Both the position numbers and the translations under genes were made by a program. This document shows, one piece after another, positions 31,251 through 32,943 of a stretch of 32,943 nucleotides of DNA; positions within the stretch are counted from its first letter, which is position 1; each line of letters opens with the position of its first letter. Source of the stretch: Acidobacteriota bacterium (GTDB taxonomy: Bacteria > Acidobacteriota > Terriglobia > Terriglobales > Acidobacteriaceae); the NCBI GenBank assembly GCA_003225495.1, contig QIAJ01000082.1:506-33448 (forward strand), read 5' to 3'. Below the pieces are notes generated by a model. It was not told the DNA's origin, made no database searches, and was given only the letters and a program-made list of their open reading frames with translations.

Positions 31251-32943
31251 CAAAAATCGTTCCGCTCCTGGCCTGCGTTTTGTCATGCCGCCACGATGAC
31301 AATCCGCAGGCCGCGTTCGATCACGCCTATCAGGCTCTTCTGCACTGCAATCTGCTACAAGCTCAAGATGAAGCCCGTCGAGAAAGCGAGCGGTTTCATG
31401 CTTCGAGCTCGGAATGGGGCTGGAAGTTCCGAACCCTTGAAGCGAAGGCGATGCTCCATCGCGGGCTGTACGAAGAGGCCCTGAAACTTCTCGGGTCAGC
31501 ACCCATGCCTTCCGCCCATCCAGAGCTGGTTATCCCCATATTGACGAACGTCGGCTTAGCAGATGTCAGCACCCATCGTTTCTCTGAGGCGGAGCATTCT
31601 CTTAACGAAGCGGCGAAGCTTTGTGAGACGTTCGCAGCGTCGAGTTGCGGATACGTTCTCCAGGCACGCGGCCTGTTGTCGAGCGAGCGCAGCGAGTCGC
31701 AATCGGCGGAAAAGCTGTTTCAGGCGAGTCTATCTTTTGCGCGCGCCCACGCGGACGCGTTTCTCGAGGCCGATTCACTTGTAAACCTGGGGTATGAGTC
31801 GCTTGCGCAAGGGCACTTCGATGAAGCCATCGACAGGTCGGAAGCCGCTTACCAGATCGCAAAAACTATTGGTGCGCAGGTGCTCGAACTCATTAGTCAG
31901 GGCAATATCGGTTGGGCCCATTACAAACTCGGCGACTCGGAAAAGGCCCTCGAGCTGTTTCTGGGTGCGGAGAAGCTTGCAAAGCGACTGGACGAACTTT
32001 ACGAACAGGGTATTTGGCTGACTGACGCTGGTTACGTGTACATGGGCCGCCGCGAGTTCACCCTCGCTGAGAAATCGCTGCTCCAGGCACTGGAAGTCGA
32101 GGAGCGTGCTAACAAAAAGGAGGACATCTACAACGCTCTTCGCGCGTTGGCGCGGCTTTCCCTCCAGACAAACGATTTGACCAAGGCCAGCGACTACGCT
32201 CAGCGAGCTGCGGAGATCGCGCGGCAAGATAAAAACCATCTCGGCGAACTCTACCCGTTGTTGCTCCAGGGACAGATCGCTGCACACCGCGGAGATTTCG
32301 CGTGGTCGGAGAACACATTCCGTCAAGTCGAACGAGACAAAATTTGCCCTGTCTTCTTGAAGTGGGAGGCGGAGCATTCGCTGGCCCGGTTGTATGAGGA
32401 CGAAAAGCGCCCGGATTTAGCTGATCGTGAATATCGTGCGGCGCTGGCCACGTTCGAAGCCGCCCGCGCTGATGTTCGCCATGAAGACTCTCAAATCTCT
32501 TTCCTGACCAATGCTTCACGAATCTATGACGATTATGTTCGCTTCCTTGTAGCGCGAGGCAAGACAGACGATGCTCTACACTGGGCCGACTATAATCGCG
32601 CGCGCGCGCTCGCTGAGGGGCTGGGTCTGCTGGCGAAAGTCGTTCCTTCCGGCCCTCCATTGATCAGTGCGAGGGAGATTGCACGCCAGGCTAACGGCAC
32701 GATTCTTTTTTACTGGATGGGAGAGAAACAGTCGTATCTATGGGCGATCAGTCCGCAAAGGACTGCGTTGTTCACGCTGCCCCCCGGCCCCGAAATCGAT
32801 GCCACGGTTGAGCGGTACCGCAACTCTCTTGGCGGACCGCAGGATGTCCTTCAATCTGCCGATAACGATGGCCGATCTCTCTATGTCACGCTGATCGCTC
32901 CCGCGCAAACGTTTCTGGGGAAGGACGCCAAGGTATTCATCAT
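31181..32943 (+). CDS. TPR-CHAT lipoprotein, 3' end outside window
   Basis: An open frame with no stop runs from about 31181 to the window end (587 aa visible). No ATG fits. A TTG at 31181, overlapping the previous gene by 70 bases, gives a basic start, a hydrophobic core and a lipobox (LACVLSC; Cys32 or Cys36), so an exported lipoprotein is likely but the start is uncertain. Residues about 45-470 are tetratricopeptide-like helical repeats (LEAKAMLHRGLYEEALKLLG; SLVNLGYESLAQGHFDEAID; NIGWAHYKLGDSEKALELFL). Then NRARALAEGLGLL and ANGTILFYWMGEKQSYLWAI mark the start of a CHAT domain, a caspase-like peptidase fold. The catalytic His and Cys would be beyond the window. It is the fourth gene of the sigma factor operon. 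Confidence 0.88.
   Translation, partial: MHRRRDAHGRKRHCQWFTRSWTLAKIVPLLACVLSCRHDDNPQAAFDHAYQALLHCNLLQAQDEARRESERFHASSSEWGWKFRTLEAKAMLHRGLYEEALKLLGSAPMPSAHPELVIPILTNVGLADVSTHRFSEAEHSLNEAAKLCETFAASSCGYVLQARGLLSSERSESQSAEKLFQASLSFARAHADAFLEADSLVNLGYESLAQGHFDEAIDRSEAAYQIAKTIGAQVLELISQGNIGWAHYKLGDSEKALELFLGAEKLAKRLDELYEQGIWLTDAGYVYMGRREFTLAEKSLLQALEVEERANKKEDIYNALRALARLSLQTNDLTKASDYAQRAAEIARQDKNHLGELYPLLLQGQIAAHRGDFAWSENTFRQVERDKICPVFLKWEAEHSLARLYEDEKRPDLADREYRAALATFEAARADVRHEDSQISFLTNASRIYDDYVRFLVARGKTDDALHWADYNRARALAEGLGLLAKVVPSGPPLISAREIARQANGTILFYWMGEKQSYLWAISPQRTALFTLPPGPEIDATVERYRNSLGGPQDVLQSADNDGRSLYVTLIAPAQTFLGKDAKVFI

Overview
The window reads as a chromosomal segment of a soil-type Acidobacteriota (Koribacter/Terriglobales-like). 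This is inferred from the gene families present (a DUF2934 protein, a short-form adenosylhomocysteinase next to metK, ECF sigma/zf-HC2/TPR-CHAT neighbours, frequent TTG and GTG starts) and from the moderately high GC. No rRNA, tRNA, CRISPR array or intact insertion sequence was seen.

Region 1 (1-5100). A secreted Gly/Tyr-rich protein is followed by a small toxin-antitoxin locus: an intact-looking PIN toxin and a frameshifted UPF0175 antitoxin. Two copies of the same double-hairpin repeat bracket this locus. On the minus strand come a RodZ-like protein, metK and ahcY (activated methyl cycle). Region 2 (5299-11500). A GAF-GGDEF diguanylate cyclase is followed by debris of a large serine recombinase, a GT4 glycosyltransferase, and a minus-strand stress-type cluster (unknown Cys-rich protein, DUF2934, frameshifted DUF892 ferritin-like protein). 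A receiver-like protein without an evident phospho-acceptor and an FRG-domain protein are on the plus strand.

Region 3 (11619-20929) is the functional centre: ten tightly packed minus-strand genes read as one transcription unit. In transcription order they are a XoxF-type lanthanide/PQQ alcohol dehydrogenase, a XoxJ-like periplasmic binding protein, a lipoprotein cytochrome c, caa3 oxidase subunits II, I and III, a small membrane protein, the assembly factor CtaG, another cytochrome c, and a GlcG/HbpS-like exported protein. Together they look like a complete alcohol-to-oxygen electron transport module. A four-helix-type protein (minus) and a Zn-dependent, formaldehyde-dehydrogenase-like enzyme (plus, 21817-23037) lie just upstream.

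Region 4 (23503-25912) is a plus-strand envelope cluster: a DUF883-like anchor protein, a holin-superfamily-III protein, a DUF3618-like protein, an unknown membrane protein and a YihY/BrkB family protein. Region 5 (25913-28902) is gene-poor. It holds a 53-aa small gene, a frameshifted IPT/TIG surface protein, a two-TM protein and a structured segment ending in a good intrinsic terminator. Region 6 (28903-32943) is an ECF sigma factor, a membrane zf-HC2 anti-sigma factor, an unrecognised 340-aa protein and a TPR-CHAT lipoprotein that runs off the window end with no ATG start. Several genes carry single-base frameshifts, so either local decay or sequencing error must be considered.
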